Shown one piece after another: positions 57,497 to 58,030 of a stretch of 58,030 bases of DNA (the stretch's first letter is position 1; every line of letters begins with the position of its first letter). Origin of the DNA: Haplomitrium mnioides (lineage: Eukaryota; Marchantiophyta; Haplomitriopsida; Calobryales); assembly GCA_049999725.1 (NCBI GenBank), contig JBNGIS010031625.1, positions 35,625 to 93,654 of the forward strand. The letters are read 5' to 3'. The notes beneath the pieces were generated by a model. That model had not been told where the DNA came from. It saw only the letters and a list, made by a program, of their open reading frames with translations, and made no database searches. Both the position numbers and the translations under genes were made by a program.

Positions 57497-58030
57497 CCTC
57501 ATGTGACTTTGATGTTGAGTGCACATTGAATATGAGAGGTGGGTTGAAGTGTGGCTGCAATCATCAATACACAACAAATTCTACAAAGAAAGAATACTCA
57601 ATACAAAAAAATATTGTGGAAATCCTCACTCTTTACTCCAAATGCTTTCACACAAAACACTCTTGCTCTCACCCTTCTAACTCTCAACACACTCCTCACT
57701 CTATGAAAGACTACTCCTCAAGTGCTTTCCCTCCAATGAGTCTTCAAAGTAGCTCCTCCAAGAGCTCCTCCAAGCGCTTCTCCAAAGGTCTCTCACAACT
57801 CTCAAATCTAAAATCTCCAAATGAAAACCAAGTCCCAACTCAAGCTCAACCTCCTCTCCTCTCTTCTCCTCCTCTTTATATACTAGTCTAGATAACTACT
57901 AGAAGTAAAAATAAATATTCTATCACCCTAGGTAAAGAATCTATGGTGATTATCTCTCTAATTATTAATTCCTACAAGTGCTCCTCAAGTATCTCCACCT
58001 TTTGTTTTCTTCTTCAAGAAGAAGCTTCTC
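57497..58030 (-). repeat. LTR-like promoter sequence, minus strand, running off the right edge
   Basis: On the minus strand CTAGTATATAAAGAGGAGG (TATA at about 57,877-57,885) is followed by a G/A-rich leader. On the plus strand the same stretch is CT-rich with repeated CTCCTCCAAG and CTCTCAACAC phrases. This resembles plant copia LTRs. A plus-strand frame here (57430-57891) is low-complexity and not supported. Confidence 0.4.

Noticed and set aside
57430-57590. EGF-like cysteine pattern on the plus strand (CFAGFSSCDFDVECTLNM)
   Set aside because: Only a few Cys fit, there is no supporting exon structure, and the opposite strand has a better frame.
1-58030. tRNA or rRNA genes
   Set aside because: No tRNA B-box (GTTCGAATC-type) with a matching A-box, and no rRNA core sequence, was seen.

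Overview
This window looks like repeat-dominated nuclear DNA of a seed plant, most likely a conifer. That is an inference from the density of old nested LTR retrotransposons, the long gene-poor spacing and a small conifer-type thaumatin-like protein. No bacterial, organellar or RNA genes are visible. The only apparently intact host gene is a two-exon small thaumatin-like (PR-5) gene at 21.5-22.3 kb, with a TATA box, a G-box, a signal peptide and clean GT/AG splice sites. Weaker host-like pieces are a minus-strand partial reading frame at the left edge (1-714) and a broken small secreted-peptide frame at 37.0-37.2 kb.

Left part (8-20 kb): an old plus-strand Ty3/gypsy element carries Gag, protease, a domain with cytosine-C5 DNA methyltransferase motifs (motif I at 10.71 kb, the catalytic PCQ motif at 16.88 kb), the end of RT, RNase H, integrase and a PHD-type zinc finger. 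A Ty1/copia element (10,868-16,756, minus strand, candidate ATAAT duplication) sits between methyltransferase motifs I and IV. Removing it and one duplication restores the frame. The methyltransferase-plus-PHD gypsy element is the most unusual thing in the window.

Middle (22.3-41.2 kb): two arrays of one 117-bp minisatellite lie in opposite orientation, about 6.2 kb starting just after the thaumatin gene and about 4.0 kb at 37.2-41.2 kb. Most units contain the RY motif CATGCATG or its CATGCA core. Because 117 is a multiple of three, long false reading frames run through both arrays. Between them lie a decayed Ty3/gypsy pol (28.5-31.1 kb) and a long-LTR remnant (about 32.8-36.2 kb).

Right part (41.2-57 kb): the 3' end of a minus-strand gypsy chromovirus (integrase, chromodomain-like tail, LTR with repeated G-boxes, and a LINE-like insertion with an 18-bp duplication) is cut by a 3.5-kb LTR of a long-LTR family. 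Next to that LTR lies a nearly complete 10.3-kb element (46,522-56,841) with two 3,680-bp LTRs and an internal region of only about 3 kb. It holds Gag, three CCHC knuckles and a protease but no RT, RNase H or integrase, so it is a non-autonomous Gag-protease element. The last kilobase has a possible exon and LTR-like promoter sequence. All retroelement reading frames here are broken by stops and frameshifts.
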